From contig CAZWJF010000002.1 in NCBI GenBank assembly GCA_964634325.1, positions 124,001-188,000 of the forward strand: a stretch of DNA of 64,000 nucleotides, read 5' to 3'. Position numbers and translations under genes: made by a program. Positions 44,218 through 52,957 of this stretch are shown here, in pieces. A model generated the notes under the pieces. That model was not told the DNA's origin and did not search any database. It saw only the letters and a list, made by a program, of their open reading frames with translations. Source of the stretch: JAJXWB01 sp964634325. GTDB lineage: Bacteria; Pseudomonadota; Alphaproteobacteria; Rhizobiales; Beijerinckiaceae. The number at the start of each line of letters is the position of its first letter. Within the stretch, counting starts at the first letter, position 1.

Positions 44218-44993
44218 GCGGGGCCGACGACGTTCTTCTCAAGGTCGAAAACGTCTCGCTGTCGTTCGGCGGCGTGCGCGCGATCACCGACGTGTCGTTC
44301 GATATCCGCAAGAGCGAGATTCGCGCGATCATCGGCCCCAACGGCGCCGGCAAGACGTCGATGCTCAACGTCATCAACGGCTTCTACCATCCGCAACAGG
44401 GACGCATCTCGTTCCACGGCAAGACGCGCGCGCGGATGAAGCCGTACGAGGCCGCGAGCCAGGGCATTGCGCGCACCTTCCAGAACGTCGCGCTGTTCAA
44501 GGGCATGTCGACGCTCGACAACATCCTGGCCGGGCGCGCGCTGAAGATGCATTCGAATTTCTTCTGGCAGCTGTTCCGTCACGGTCCGGCGCTGAAGGAA
44601 GAGATCGAACATCGCAAATTCTGCGAGGAGATCATCGACTTTCTCGAAATCGAGCACATCCGCAAGGCGCCGGTCGGCACGCTGCCCTACGGTTTGCAGA
44701 AGCGCGTCGAGCTCGGCCGCGCGCTCGCCATGGAGCCGACCCTGCTGCTGCTCGACGAGCCGATGGCCGGCATGAACCTCGAAGAAAAGCAGGACATGAG
44801 CCGCTTCATCATCGACGTGAACCAGCATTACGGCACGACGATCGCGTTGATCGAGCACGACATCGGCGTCGTGATGGATCTGTCCGACCGGATCGTCGTG
44901 CTGGAATACGGCCACAAGATCGCCGACGGCGTTCCGGACGAAGTGAAGAGCGATCCGAAGGTGATCGACGCCTATCTGGGAGTGGCGCACTGA
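44214..44993 (+). CDS. Branched-chain-type ABC transporter ATP-binding protein (LivG-like)
   Basis: A 259-residue ABC ATPase of the HAAT importer family. Walker A IGPNGAGKTSML, LivG-like FQNVALFKGMSTLDNIL, Walker B LLLLDEPMAGMNLEEKQDM. The signature motif LPYGLQKRVELGRAL departs from the canonical LSGGQ, as is common in LivG/F-type proteins. It overlaps both neighbours (ATGA before, 1 base after). Substrate is not necessarily an amino acid given the ligases in the cluster. Confidence 0.92.
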   Translation: MSGADDVLLKVENVSLSFGGVRAITDVSFDIRKSEIRAIIGPNGAGKTSMLNVINGFYHPQQGRISFHGKTRARMKPYEAASQGIARTFQNVALFKGMSTLDNILAGRALKMHSNFFWQLFRHGPALKEEIEHRKFCEEIIDFLEIEHIRKAPVGTLPYGLQKRVELGRALAMEPTLLLLDEPMAGMNLEEKQDMSRFIIDVNQHYGTTIALIEHDIGVVMDLSDRIVVLEYGHKIADGVPDEVKSDPKVIDAYLGVAH

Positions 44994-45949
44994 TGCACCT
45001 CCTCTATCAAATCTTCGTCGACCCCTTCGTGCAGATGGGAACATCGCCCGATCTGCTGGTGCAGACGCTGTGGGAGGGGCTCGTCGGCGGCGTGCTCTAC
45101 GCTCTGATCGCGCTTGGCTTCGTTCTGATCTTCAAGGCGTCGGGCGTGTTCAATTTCGCGCAGGGCATCATGATGGTGTTCGCCGCGCTGACGCTGGTCG
45201 GCCTCTACGAAAAAGGCGTGCCGGCGCCGGTCGCGCTGCTGCTGGCGATCGGCGTGATGTATCTGCTGGCGGTCGGCGTCGAACGCGTGGTTCTGCGTCC
45301 GCTGGTCAATCAGCCCGACATCATGCTGTTCATGGCGACCTTCGGGCTCACCTACATTCTGATCGGTTTCGGCGAACTGGTGTTCGGCGGCGATCCAAAG
45401 GAAATGCCGGTCGCCGCCCTCGGCCTGCCCAAAGGCGCGATCGACCTCAAGATTCTCGGCGGACTGGTGACGCTGCAGAAAATCGACATCGCTGCGGCGG
45501 TTATCGCGTCGATCATGGTGGCGGGGCTCGCGCTGTTCTTCCAGAAGACGCGGATCGGGCGAGCGCTGCGTGCGGTTGCCGACGACCATCAGGCGGCCTT
45601 GTCGGTCGGCATCTCGCTCAACCAGATCTGGGTGATCGTCTGGTTCACGGCGGGCGTCGTGGCGCTGGCGACGGGCATCATGTGGGGCGCGCGTTCGGAC
45701 GTGTCCTTCGCGCTGCAGGTCATCTCGCTCAAGGCGCTGCCCGTGCTCATTCTCGGGGGGTTCACCTCGGTGCCAGGCGCCATCGTCGGCGGACTCATCA
45801 TCGGCATCGGCGAGAAGCTCGGCGAATTCTACTGGGGGCCGCTGGTCGGCGGCGGCATCGAAAGCTGGCTTGCCTACGGCATCGCCCTCGCCTTCCTGCT
45901 GTTCAAGCCCGAGGGGCTGTTCGGCGAGAAGATCATCGAACGCATCTGA
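44993..45949 (+). CDS. Branched-chain-type ABC transporter permease (LivH-like)
   Basis: A 318-residue inner-membrane permease with about eight hydrophobic segments. The hallmark GLVGGVLYALIALGFVLIFKASGVFNFAQG opens the LivH fold, and FQKTRIGRALRAVADDHQAALSVGI is the cytosolic coupling segment. The start ATG overlaps the previous stop (TGATG). Works with the LivM-like permease. Confidence 0.92.
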   Translation: MHLLYQIFVDPFVQMGTSPDLLVQTLWEGLVGGVLYALIALGFVLIFKASGVFNFAQGIMMVFAALTLVGLYEKGVPAPVALLLAIGVMYLLAVGVERVVLRPLVNQPDIMLFMATFGLTYILIGFGELVFGGDPKEMPVAALGLPKGAIDLKILGGLVTLQKIDIAAAVIASIMVAGLALFFQKTRIGRALRAVADDHQAALSVGISLNQIWVIVWFTAGVVALATGIMWGARSDVSFALQVISLKALPVLILGGFTSVPGAIVGGLIIGIGEKLGEFYWGPLVGGGIESWLAYGIALAFLLFKPEGLFGEKIIERI

Positions 45950-45962
45950 TCGGGGACATCAC

Positions 45963-47039
45963 GTGTTCTACCGCGAAGTCGGCCAGTTCAAGACGAGTTA
46001 CGCAGCCGATCAGGCGATTTTCCCGATCCGGCAGGATCGTATTGGACTGGCGTTGATCCTGGCGGTCGCCTTCGTCGGCATCCCGCTCGTCGGCGGCGAG
46101 TTCATGATCGCTTCGGTCATGATCCCGTTCCTGATCCTGGCGCTGGCGGCGATCGGCCTGAACATCTTGATCGGCTACACGGGCCTGATCTCGCTCGGCA
46201 CCGGCGCCTTCATGGGGGTCGGCGCCTACGCCTGCTACAAGCTCTCGACGCTGTTTCCGCAAGTCAACATCGTCGTGTGGATCGTCGCGTCGGGGTTCGT
46301 GTCCTGCGCTGTCGGCGTCGTCTTCGGCCTGCCGAGCCTGCGCATCAAGGGCTTTTATCTCGCCATCGCGACGCTCGCTGCGCAATTCTTCCTGCAATGG
46401 TGTTTCGTGCGCGTCGGCTGGCTATACAATTACAATCCGTCCGGCGCGATCGAGGTCCCTCTGCACACGCTGTTCGGCGTACCGATCACCGGCGCCACAG
46501 CCAAGCCGCTGACGCGCTATTACGTCGTGCTGACGATCGTCGTCGCCATGACATGGTTCGCATCCAATCTCGTGCACGGCCGCATCGGCCGCAACTGGAT
46601 GGCGGTGCGCGACATGGACATCGCCGCCCAGCTCATGGGCATCCGCCTTCTGCCGGCCAAGCTGCTCGCCTTTGCGGTTTCGTCGTTCTATGCCGGCGTC
46701 GCCGGCGCGTTGATGGTGTTCCTGTGGCTTGGCGCGGCCGAGCCCGAGGCTTTCAACATCAACGAATCCTTCGTCTTGCTGTTCATGGTGATCATCGGCG
46801 GACTGGGCAGTCTGATCGGCGCCTTCATGGGCGCCGCGCTCATCCACATCCTGCCGATCATCGTGCGGACAGCGCCGAATGCGCTCGGCCTGTCTCTCGG
46901 ATCGGCGACGGCCGAACATCTGACCTACCTGATCACCGGCTCGCTGATCATCTTCTTCCTGATCGTCGAACCGCACGGGCTGGCGCGGCTCTGGCAGATC
47001 GGAAAGCAGAAGTTGCGAGTGTGGCCGTTCCCGTATTGA
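45963..47039 (+). CDS. Branched-chain-type ABC transporter permease (LivM-like)
   Basis: A 358-residue permease with about nine hydrophobic segments. LIGYTGLISLGTGAFMGVGAYACYKL is the LivM hallmark, and GRNWMAVRDMDIAAQLMGI the coupling segment. GTG start at 45963 after a CGGGGA site (14 bases after the LivH stop); no better ATG exists. Unlike classical LivM it carries no ATPase fusion. Confidence 0.92.
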   Translation: MFYREVGQFKTSYAADQAIFPIRQDRIGLALILAVAFVGIPLVGGEFMIASVMIPFLILALAAIGLNILIGYTGLISLGTGAFMGVGAYACYKLSTLFPQVNIVVWIVASGFVSCAVGVVFGLPSLRIKGFYLAIATLAAQFFLQWCFVRVGWLYNYNPSGAIEVPLHTLFGVPITGATAKPLTRYYVVLTIVVAMTWFASNLVHGRIGRNWMAVRDMDIAAQLMGIRLLPAKLLAFAVSSFYAGVAGALMVFLWLGAAEPEAFNINESFVLLFMVIIGGLGSLIGAFMGAALIHILPIIVRTAPNALGLSLGSATAEHLTYLITGSLIIFFLIVEPHGLARLWQIGKQKLRVWPFPY

Positions 47040-47072
47040 AATCCAGCATCGAGGAAAGAGGGAGGATTTGGC

Positions 47073-48398
47073 ATGACAAACCTGAAGAAGACCGCGGCGG
47101 CCTTGCTGACCGTCGCCGCGTTCGCCGCGCCGGCGGCGCCCGCGGCGGCTGAAGACTCGATCTTCGTGCCGCTGTTCACCTATCGCACCGGCCCGTTCGC
47201 GGGGTCCGGCACGTCGATCGCCAACGGCATGCACGATTATCTTGAAATGCTGAATGCGCGCGACGGCGGCATCGGCGGCGTGAAGATCGCCATCGAGGAA
47301 TGCGAGACGGGCTACAACACCACCAAGGGCCTGGAGTGCTACGAGGCCGTCAAGCCGAAGCACCCGGTCGTCGTCAATCCGTGGTCGACCGGCATCACAC
47401 TGCCGCTCATTCCGAAGGCGGCGGTCGACAAGATTCCGATCCTGTCCATGGCGTACGGCCTGTCGGCTTCCTCCGAAGGCGACACATTCCCGTGGATCTT
47501 CAATCCGCCGGACACCTACTGGGACGGCATGTCGATGATCATCAAGTTCATCGCGCAGCAGGAGGGCGGTCTCGACAAACTCAAGGGCAAGAAGATCGGC
47601 TATCTCTATCTCGACGCCGGTTACGGCAAGGAGCCGTTGCCGTTTCTCGCCGACCTGTCGAAGGAGCTCGGCTTCGAGGCCAAGCTCTATCCCGTGCCGG
47701 CCGCCGAAATGCAGAACCAGTCGGCGCAATGGCTCAACGTGCGCCGCGATCGGCCTGACTACATGATCATGTACGGATGGGGCGCGATGCAGCCCACCGC
47801 GATCAAGGAAGCCGCCAAGACCAACTATCCGATGGAGAAATTCATCTCGATCTGGTGGCCGAGCGAGGAAGACGCGAAGGGCGCCGGCAAGGAAGCCGTC
47901 GGCTTCAAGACTCTCAACTGGCACGCGGCGACGGCCGATTTCCCTGTGATCAAGGACATCGAGAAGTTCGTGGTCGGCGCGGGCAAGAGCCAGACGCCGA
48001 AGGATCAGGTCGGCACCGTGCTCTACAATCGAGGCGTCTACAATTCGATGCTGATCGCGGAAGGAATCCGCACCGCCCAGAAAGTTACCGGCAAGAAGGC
48101 GGTGACCGGAGAGGACGTGCGGCGCGGGCTGGAGAGCCTGAACGTCGACGCCGCGCGGTTGAAGGAGCTCGGCATGGACGGCTTCTCGGGACCGATCAAG
48201 CTCAGCTGCGCCGACCACAACGGGCATCGTGCAACCTTCGTGCAGCGTTTCGACGGCGCGAAATACGTGAAGGTCTCCGACTGGATCGAGCCGATGCACG
48301 ACAAGGTCGATCCGTTGCTGAAGGCCGACGCCAAGGCCTATGCGGAGAAGAACGCCGGCTGGCCCAAGCGCTCCGAAGCCTGCGACTCCAAGTCGTAA
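47073..48398 (+). CDS. Branched-chain-type ABC transporter substrate-binding protein
   Basis: A 441-residue periplasmic binding protein (type I fold). Residues 1-27 form the signal peptide (MTNLKKTAAALLTVAAFAAP, cleaved after AAA). The lobe-1 segment PLFTYRTGPFAGSGTSIANGMHDYLEMLNARDGGIGG and VVVNPWSTGITLPLIPKAAVDKIP belong to the HAAT/aromatic-acid branch of the family. Its unusually strong site GAGGGAGGA and the downstream hairpin suggest it is made in excess over the membrane parts. Ligand unknown; the neighbouring ligases point to a carboxylic acid. Confidence 0.9.
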   Translation: MTNLKKTAAALLTVAAFAAPAAPAAAEDSIFVPLFTYRTGPFAGSGTSIANGMHDYLEMLNARDGGIGGVKIAIEECETGYNTTKGLECYEAVKPKHPVVVNPWSTGITLPLIPKAAVDKIPILSMAYGLSASSEGDTFPWIFNPPDTYWDGMSMIIKFIAQQEGGLDKLKGKKIGYLYLDAGYGKEPLPFLADLSKELGFEAKLYPVPAAEMQNQSAQWLNVRRDRPDYMIMYGWGAMQPTAIKEAAKTNYPMEKFISIWWPSEEDAKGAGKEAVGFKTLNWHAATADFPVIKDIEKFVVGAGKSQTPKDQVGTVLYNRGVYNSMLIAEGIRTAQKVTGKKAVTGEDVRRGLESLNVDAARLKELGMDGFSGPIKLSCADHNGHRATFVQRFDGAKYVKVSDWIEPMHDKVDPLLKADAKAYAEKNAGWPKRSEACDSKS

Positions 48399-48411
48399 GC
48401 GCGCAGCCTGT

Positions 48412-48448
48412 GATCCCCGACGCCTGCGGCTGCAGGCGATCGGGGATC
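48412..48448 (+). terminator. Strong hairpin between the binding-protein gene and the LivF-like gene
   Basis: GATCCCCGA-CGCCTGC pairs with GCAGGCGATCGGGGATC (16 bp with one bulged base, GGCT loop). No U-run follows, so it would act as a 3' mRNA-stability hairpin or an incomplete terminator. A second smaller inverted structure, GATTCCCGG ... CCGGGGAT, follows at about 48473-48503. Both resemble dispersed intergenic repeats. Confidence 0.6.
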
Positions 48449-48520
48449 CAGGCGCCTAATCGCAAATTCTGGATTCCCGGTCGGCTTGCAGCCCGCCGGG
48501 GATGACAGCCGAGATTGACG

Positions 48521-49357
48521 ATGACCCAAGCCACGACCGCGTCGCAGCCCGCAACCGACAACATCCTCTCGGTCAACAATGTCGAGGTGATCTACAATCA
48601 CGTCGTGCTGGTGCTCAAAGGCGTTTCGCTGACTGTGCCGCGCGGCGGCGTCGTCGCGCTGCTCGGCGCGAACGGGGCGGGCAAGACGACCACGTTGAAG
48701 TCGATTTCCAATCTGATCCGCGCTGAACGCGGCGAAGTGACCAAAGGTTCGATCGAATTTTCGGGCGAACGCGTCGACCGCCTGCGTCCCGACGATCTGG
48801 TGCGGCGCGGTTGCATCCAGGTCATGGAAGGCCGCCATTGTTTCGGGCATCTGAGCATCGAGGAAAATCTGATGACCGGCGCGTTCACGCGCCGCGACGG
48901 CCGCCGCGCCATCGCCGATGCGCTCGATGAAGTCTATGCATTCTTTCCTCGGTTGAAGGAGCGGCGTACGTCGCTCGCCGGCTATACGTCCGGGGGCGAG
49001 CAGCAGATGTGCGCGATCGGACGCGCGATGATGTCCAAGCCCAAGATGATCTTGCTCGACGAACCTTCGATGGGGCTCGCGCCGCAAGTCGTCGAGGAAA
49101 TTTTCGAAATCGTTCGCAATCTCAATTCGAAAAGCGGCGTCTCGTTTCTGTTGGCGGAACAGAACACCAATATTGCGCTGCGTTACGCCAATTACGGCTA
49201 CATTCTCGAGAACGGCCGCATCGTGCTGGACGGCGAAGCGCAAGCGCTACGTGAGAACCAGGACGTGAAGGAATTTTATCTCGGCGTGTCGGGCGGCGAT
49301 CGCAAGAGCTTCCGCGACGTCAAACACTACAAGCGGCGCAAACGTTGGCTTGCGTGA
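48521..49357 (+). CDS. Branched-chain-type ABC transporter ATP-binding protein (LivF-like)
   Basis: A 278-residue ATPase. Walker A LLGANGAGKTTTLKSI, signature region YTSGGEQQMCAIGRAMM, Walker B MILLDEPSMGLAPQVVEE, all typical of LivF. The ATG at 48521 is preferred over TTG six bases earlier. It closes the importer set after a hairpin-bearing gap of 122 bases. The C-terminal 30 residues (VSGGDRKSFRDVKHYKRRKRWLA) are an extension with a basic tail. Confidence 0.92.
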   Translation: MTQATTASQPATDNILSVNNVEVIYNHVVLVLKGVSLTVPRGGVVALLGANGAGKTTTLKSISNLIRAERGEVTKGSIEFSGERVDRLRPDDLVRRGCIQVMEGRHCFGHLSIEENLMTGAFTRRDGRRAIADALDEVYAFFPRLKERRTSLAGYTSGGEQQMCAIGRAMMSKPKMILLDEPSMGLAPQVVEEIFEIVRNLNSKSGVSFLLAEQNTNIALRYANYGYILENGRIVLDGEAQALRENQDVKEFYLGVSGGDRKSFRDVKHYKRRKRWLA

Positions 49358-49485
49358 CGCAAGCGCGTTGACGCGTTTTTCCGATCGTGCGACAGAAAGA
49401 TTGGTGCCTGGGGAAGTTCCGCGCCGAAAATAACGACAATAGGAAACGCGCGGGCAGGGCGCGTTCGGCACGACGAGTGAGCAAT

Positions 49486-50715
49486 ATGTCGGAGCATTTC
49501 GATCGCTACGAAACGCGCCCGCCAAAGGCGCGCGAGAGCGCTTTTTTTCGTGACCTGCGCGCTGTTCTGAAAATTTCACGCGCCCGAGCGCCGGCGCTGC
49601 GTCGCCAGCTGAAGTCGGTCGACATCGACGCCATCGTCAAGCGATCCGATCTCGCGCGCGTTCCCGTCGTGCGCAAGAGCGATCTCAAGGCGATGCAAGC
49701 GGAGAATCCGCCGTTCGGCGGCCTTGCCGCTGTTCGCGCCGCACAACTCAAGCGCATCCTCGTTTCGCCGGGGCCGATCTTTGAGCCGGAAGGCAACGGC
49801 AAGGACTGGTGGGGCGCCGCGCGCGCGCTGTTTGCGGCGGGCTTTCGCAAAGGCGATCTGGTTCTCAACGCCTTCTCGTATCATTTGACGCCCGGCGGCC
49901 ACATCATGGAGAGCGGCGCGCACGCCCTGTCCTGCGCAGTCATTCCAGCCGGCGTCGGCAACACCGAACAGCAGCTCGAGGCCATCCAGTATCTGGCGCC
50001 GAGCGGTTATTGCGGCACGCCCGACTTCCTGAAGATTTTGCTCGACAAGGCGCGAGACGCAAAGATCGACGCTTCGTCGATCAAGCGCGCGCTCGTGTCG
50101 GGCGCGGCGCTCCCTGCGAGCCTGCGCGCGGAGCTTGAAAAGGCCGGCGTCGCAGTGTCGCAGTGCTATGCGACCGCCGATCTGGGCGTCATCGCTTACG
50201 AATCCCAGTCGACCGAAGGCATGATCGTGAACGAGGGCTGCCTCGTCGAAATCGTGAAGCCCGGCACGGACGATCCGGTTCCCGAAGGCGAGGTCGGCGA
50301 AGTCGTCGTCACACGTCTCAACGCAGACTATCCGCTCCTGCGCTTCGGCACCGGAGATCTGTCCGCGGTGCTGCCGGGGCAATCTCCGTGCGGCCGCACC
50401 AACATGCGCATTCGCGGCTGGCTTGGGCGCGCGGACCAGACGACCAAGGTCAAGGGCATGTTCGTGCATCCCTCGCAGGTTGCGGAAATCGCGCGTCGGC
50501 ATCCCGAACTCGGTCGCGTCCGGCTCGTCGTACGGCGCGAGAAAGAGCAGGACGTGATGGTGCTGCGCGCGGAATCGAAGAGCCAGTGCAACGCGGCTCC
50601 GATCGCCGATACGCTGCAATCGATCACGAAGCTTCGCGGTTCGGTCGAGATCGTGGCTGCCGGCAGCCTGCCGAACGACGGCAAGGTGATCGCCGACGAA
50701 CGTCCGGTGGGATGA
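49486..50715 (+). CDS. Phenylacetate-CoA ligase (PaaK)-like AMP-binding protein
   Basis: A 409-residue adenylate-forming protein of the PaaK branch: VPVVRKSDLKAMQAENPPFGGLAA, the substrate-loop YCGTPDFLKILLDKA, CYATADLGVIAYES (A5-like), and the C-terminal lid GRADQTTKVKGMFVHPSQVAEI. The usual PaaK SSGTTG P-loop is changed here: RILVSPGPIFEPEGNGKDWW stands at that place, so adenylation needs testing. It starts 128 bases after livF and overlaps thiD by ATGA. Acyl-CoA formation from an imported aromatic or other acid is inferred from context. Confidence 0.82.
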   Translation: MSEHFDRYETRPPKARESAFFRDLRAVLKISRARAPALRRQLKSVDIDAIVKRSDLARVPVVRKSDLKAMQAENPPFGGLAAVRAAQLKRILVSPGPIFEPEGNGKDWWGAARALFAAGFRKGDLVLNAFSYHLTPGGHIMESGAHALSCAVIPAGVGNTEQQLEAIQYLAPSGYCGTPDFLKILLDKARDAKIDASSIKRALVSGAALPASLRAELEKAGVAVSQCYATADLGVIAYESQSTEGMIVNEGCLVEIVKPGTDDPVPEGEVGEVVVTRLNADYPLLRFGTGDLSAVLPGQSPCGRTNMRIRGWLGRADQTTKVKGMFVHPSQVAEIARRHPELGRVRLVVRREKEQDVMVLRAESKSQCNAAPIADTLQSITKLRGSVEIVAAGSLPNDGKVIADERPVG

Positions 50716-51521
50716 CGTCCGTTCCAAACGTCCTGTCGATCGCCGGCTCCGACCCGAGCGGCGGCGCAGGCGTCCAGGCCGACCTGAAGACCTTCGCAGC
50801 GCTGCAATGCTACGGCATGGCGGCGATCACAGCGCTGACCGCGCAGAACACACAGGGCGTGCGCGCGGTCCATGTTCCGCCTGCGGACTTCGTCGGCGCG
50901 CAGATCGACGCCATTTTCGATGACGTGCGGGTCGACGCGGTGAAAATCGGCATGCTGGCGACCGGCGCCATTGTCGAAACCGTGGCTGGGCGCCTGGTGC
51001 GTCACGGCGCGCGCGCTATCGTGCTCGATCCGGTTCTGGTCGCCACCTCCGGCGACAGTCTCGGCGCGCCCGACGTCGTCGACGCGCTTCTCGCGCATCT
51101 GGCGCCGATCGCGCGGCTCATCACCCCCAATCTGGCGGAGGCCGCCCGGCTGACCGGCCTGCCGGTTTCCGACGAACTCGCGGACATGCGCCGCGCCGGC
51201 GAGGCTCTGCTGGCGCGCGGCGCGCAGGCTGTCCTCATCAAGGGCGGGCATGGAACGGGCGAGACCGCCGTCGACTTGCTGGTTACGCCGCCCGGCGGGG
51301 AAACATTTTCCGCGCCGCGCATCGCCACGCGCAACACTCACGGCACCGGCTGCACCCTGTCGTCCGCGATCGCAGCCTTTCTCGCGCGAGGTCTTGCGCT
51401 GAACGAGGCGGTCGCGCGCGCCAAGGCCTATCTGACTGGAGCGCTGGCGTCGGCTGACGCGCTGTCGGTCGGGCGCGGCCACGGGCCTGTCAATCATCTG
51501 CACACGCTGTGGCGCAGCTAG
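50712..51521 (+). CDS. thiD: Hydroxymethylpyrimidine/phosphomethylpyrimidine kinase
   Basis: Thiamine-pyrimidine kinase making HMP-P and HMP-PP. The N-terminus NVLSIAGSDPSGGAGVQADLKTFAA is the ThiD signature; QNTQGV, DAVKIGMLA, LDPVLVATSGDSL and NTHGTGCTLSSAIAAFLARG (with anion hole and catalytic Cys) follow. Full length, 269 residues. It is translationally coupled (ATGA) to the PaaK-like gene. No other thi genes are near. Confidence 0.94.
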   Translation: MTSVPNVLSIAGSDPSGGAGVQADLKTFAALQCYGMAAITALTAQNTQGVRAVHVPPADFVGAQIDAIFDDVRVDAVKIGMLATGAIVETVAGRLVRHGARAIVLDPVLVATSGDSLGAPDVVDALLAHLAPIARLITPNLAEAARLTGLPVSDELADMRRAGEALLARGAQAVLIKGGHGTGETAVDLLVTPPGGETFSAPRIATRNTHGTGCTLSSAIAAFLARGLALNEAVARAKAYLTGALASADALSVGRGHGPVNHLHTLWRS

Positions 51522-51553
51522 ATGTGAGCGGCGCGGCGCATTATCTAGCTGAC

Positions 51554-52612
51554 ATGGACCTGTCTGCTCAGTCGACCCTTCCCTCGGATCACCCGCGTCT
51601 GGCGCCCCGCGCGGTGGGCGTCCTGTTGGTCAATCTCGGCACGCCCGAGGGGACCGACTATTGGTCGATGCGGCGCTACCTCAAGGAATTCCTGTCCGAC
51701 CGGCGCGTGATCGAAACGTCGCGGCTTGTCTGGTGGCCGGTGCTCAATCTCATCATTCTCTCTACGCGGCCGCAAAAGAAGGGCAAGGACTACGCCTCGA
51801 TCTGGAACAAGGAGCGCGACGAGGGGCCGTTGAAGACCATCACGCGCGCGCAGAGCGAGAAGCTCGCCGGGCGGCTGAGCAGCGCTGCCGAGCGCGCAGG
51901 CGCGCGCATCGTCGTCGACTGGGGGATGCGTTACGGCGAACCGTCGATCGCCAGTCGCGTGCAGGCGTTGCAGGATCAGGGTTGCGACCGCATCCTCGTC
52001 GTGCCGCTCTATCCCCAATATTCGGCGGCGACGACGGCGACAGTCGCCGACAAGACGTTCGACGCCCTGAAAGCGATGCGCTGGCAGCCGGCGTTGCGCA
52101 TTGCGCCGCCATGGCACGACGATCCCGCCTATATCGACGCGCTCGCGCGCTCGATCAAGGACGGGCTTGCAAAGCTCGACTTCGCGCCCGAGGTCGTGCT
52201 CGCGTCATTTCATGGCGTGCCGGAGGAATACCATCACAAGGGCGATCCCTATTATTGCCATTGCGCGAAGACGACGCGGCTGTTGCAAGAGAAGCTCGGC
52301 ATGGACGACCGGACGTTGCGCATGACGTTCCAGTCGCGCTTCGGCCCTGCGGAATGGGTGAAGCCCTATACGGACGAAACGGTGAAGGCGCTCGCGCGCG
52401 GCGGCGTGAAGAAACTTGCGATCGTTATGCCGGGCTTCGTCGCCGACTGTCTCGAAACGATCGAGGAGATCGGCGTCGAGAACCGCCACTTTTTCATAGA
52501 GAACGGCGGAGAGAAATTCGCACGCATCGATTGCCTGAACGACAGCCAGGACGGAATCGATGTGATCGAAGCCGTCGTGCGACGTGAATTGCGCGGGTGG
52601 GTCGCGTTGTGA
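51554..52612 (+). CDS. hemH: Ferrochelatase
   Basis: Inserts Fe2+ into protoporphyrin IX, last step of heme synthesis. Family segments: VGVLLVNLGTPEGTDYWSMRRYLKEFLSD, RILVVPLYPQYSAATT, and the active-site His in VLASFHGVPEEY, with Glu in PGFVADCLETIEEIGVEN. The C-terminus ends shortly after and lacks the cysteines of eukaryotic Fe-S forms. 352 residues; start at MDLSAQ, though the frame is open from 51509. CutA follows with overlap. Confidence 0.95.
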   Translation: MDLSAQSTLPSDHPRLAPRAVGVLLVNLGTPEGTDYWSMRRYLKEFLSDRRVIETSRLVWWPVLNLIILSTRPQKKGKDYASIWNKERDEGPLKTITRAQSEKLAGRLSSAAERAGARIVVDWGMRYGEPSIASRVQALQDQGCDRILVVPLYPQYSAATTATVADKTFDALKAMRWQPALRIAPPWHDDPAYIDALARSIKDGLAKLDFAPEVVLASFHGVPEEYHHKGDPYYCHCAKTTRLLQEKLGMDDRTLRMTFQSRFGPAEWVKPYTDETVKALARGGVKKLAIVMPGFVADCLETIEEIGVENRHFFIENGGEKFARIDCLNDSQDGIDVIEAVVRRELRGWVAL

Positions 52613-52923
52613 GCGCGGCGTGCGCCATCGTCGTCACGACGGTCGACGACGAGGACAAAGCGAATGAAATCGCGCGCTCTGTCGTCGCGCAAGGTCTCGC
52701 CGCGTGCGTGCAAATATCTGGCGTGCGCAGCATCTATCGCTGGAAAGGCGAAGTCGAAGAGACGCGCGAATTCAGGCTCGAGATGAAGTTGCGCACCGAA
52801 GACTACGCCGCGCTCGAAACGGCGATCCGCGCGCTGCATCCCTACGAGACGCCGGAGATCGTGCGCGTCGACATCGCCGAGGGATACAAGCCCTATCTCG
52901 ACTGGATTGCTGAACGCGGCTGA
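52609..52923 (+). CDS. cutA: Divalent-cation tolerance protein CutA
   Basis: A 104-residue trimeric CutA1 protein. CAIVVTTVDDEDKANEIARSVVAQGLAACVQI gives the first half, IYRWKGEVEETREFRLEMK the second, and HPYETPEIV is the family hallmark. The start is the GTG overlapping the hemH stop (GTGA). Function is disputed; classically linked to copper tolerance. Confidence 0.9.
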   Translation: MSAACAIVVTTVDDEDKANEIARSVVAQGLAACVQISGVRSIYRWKGEVEETREFRLEMKLRTEDYAALETAIRALHPYETPEIVRVDIAEGYKPYLDWIAERG

Positions 52924-52957
52924 GGGCGCGCCGCGATTGGGACAGGTCGGACGCCTG

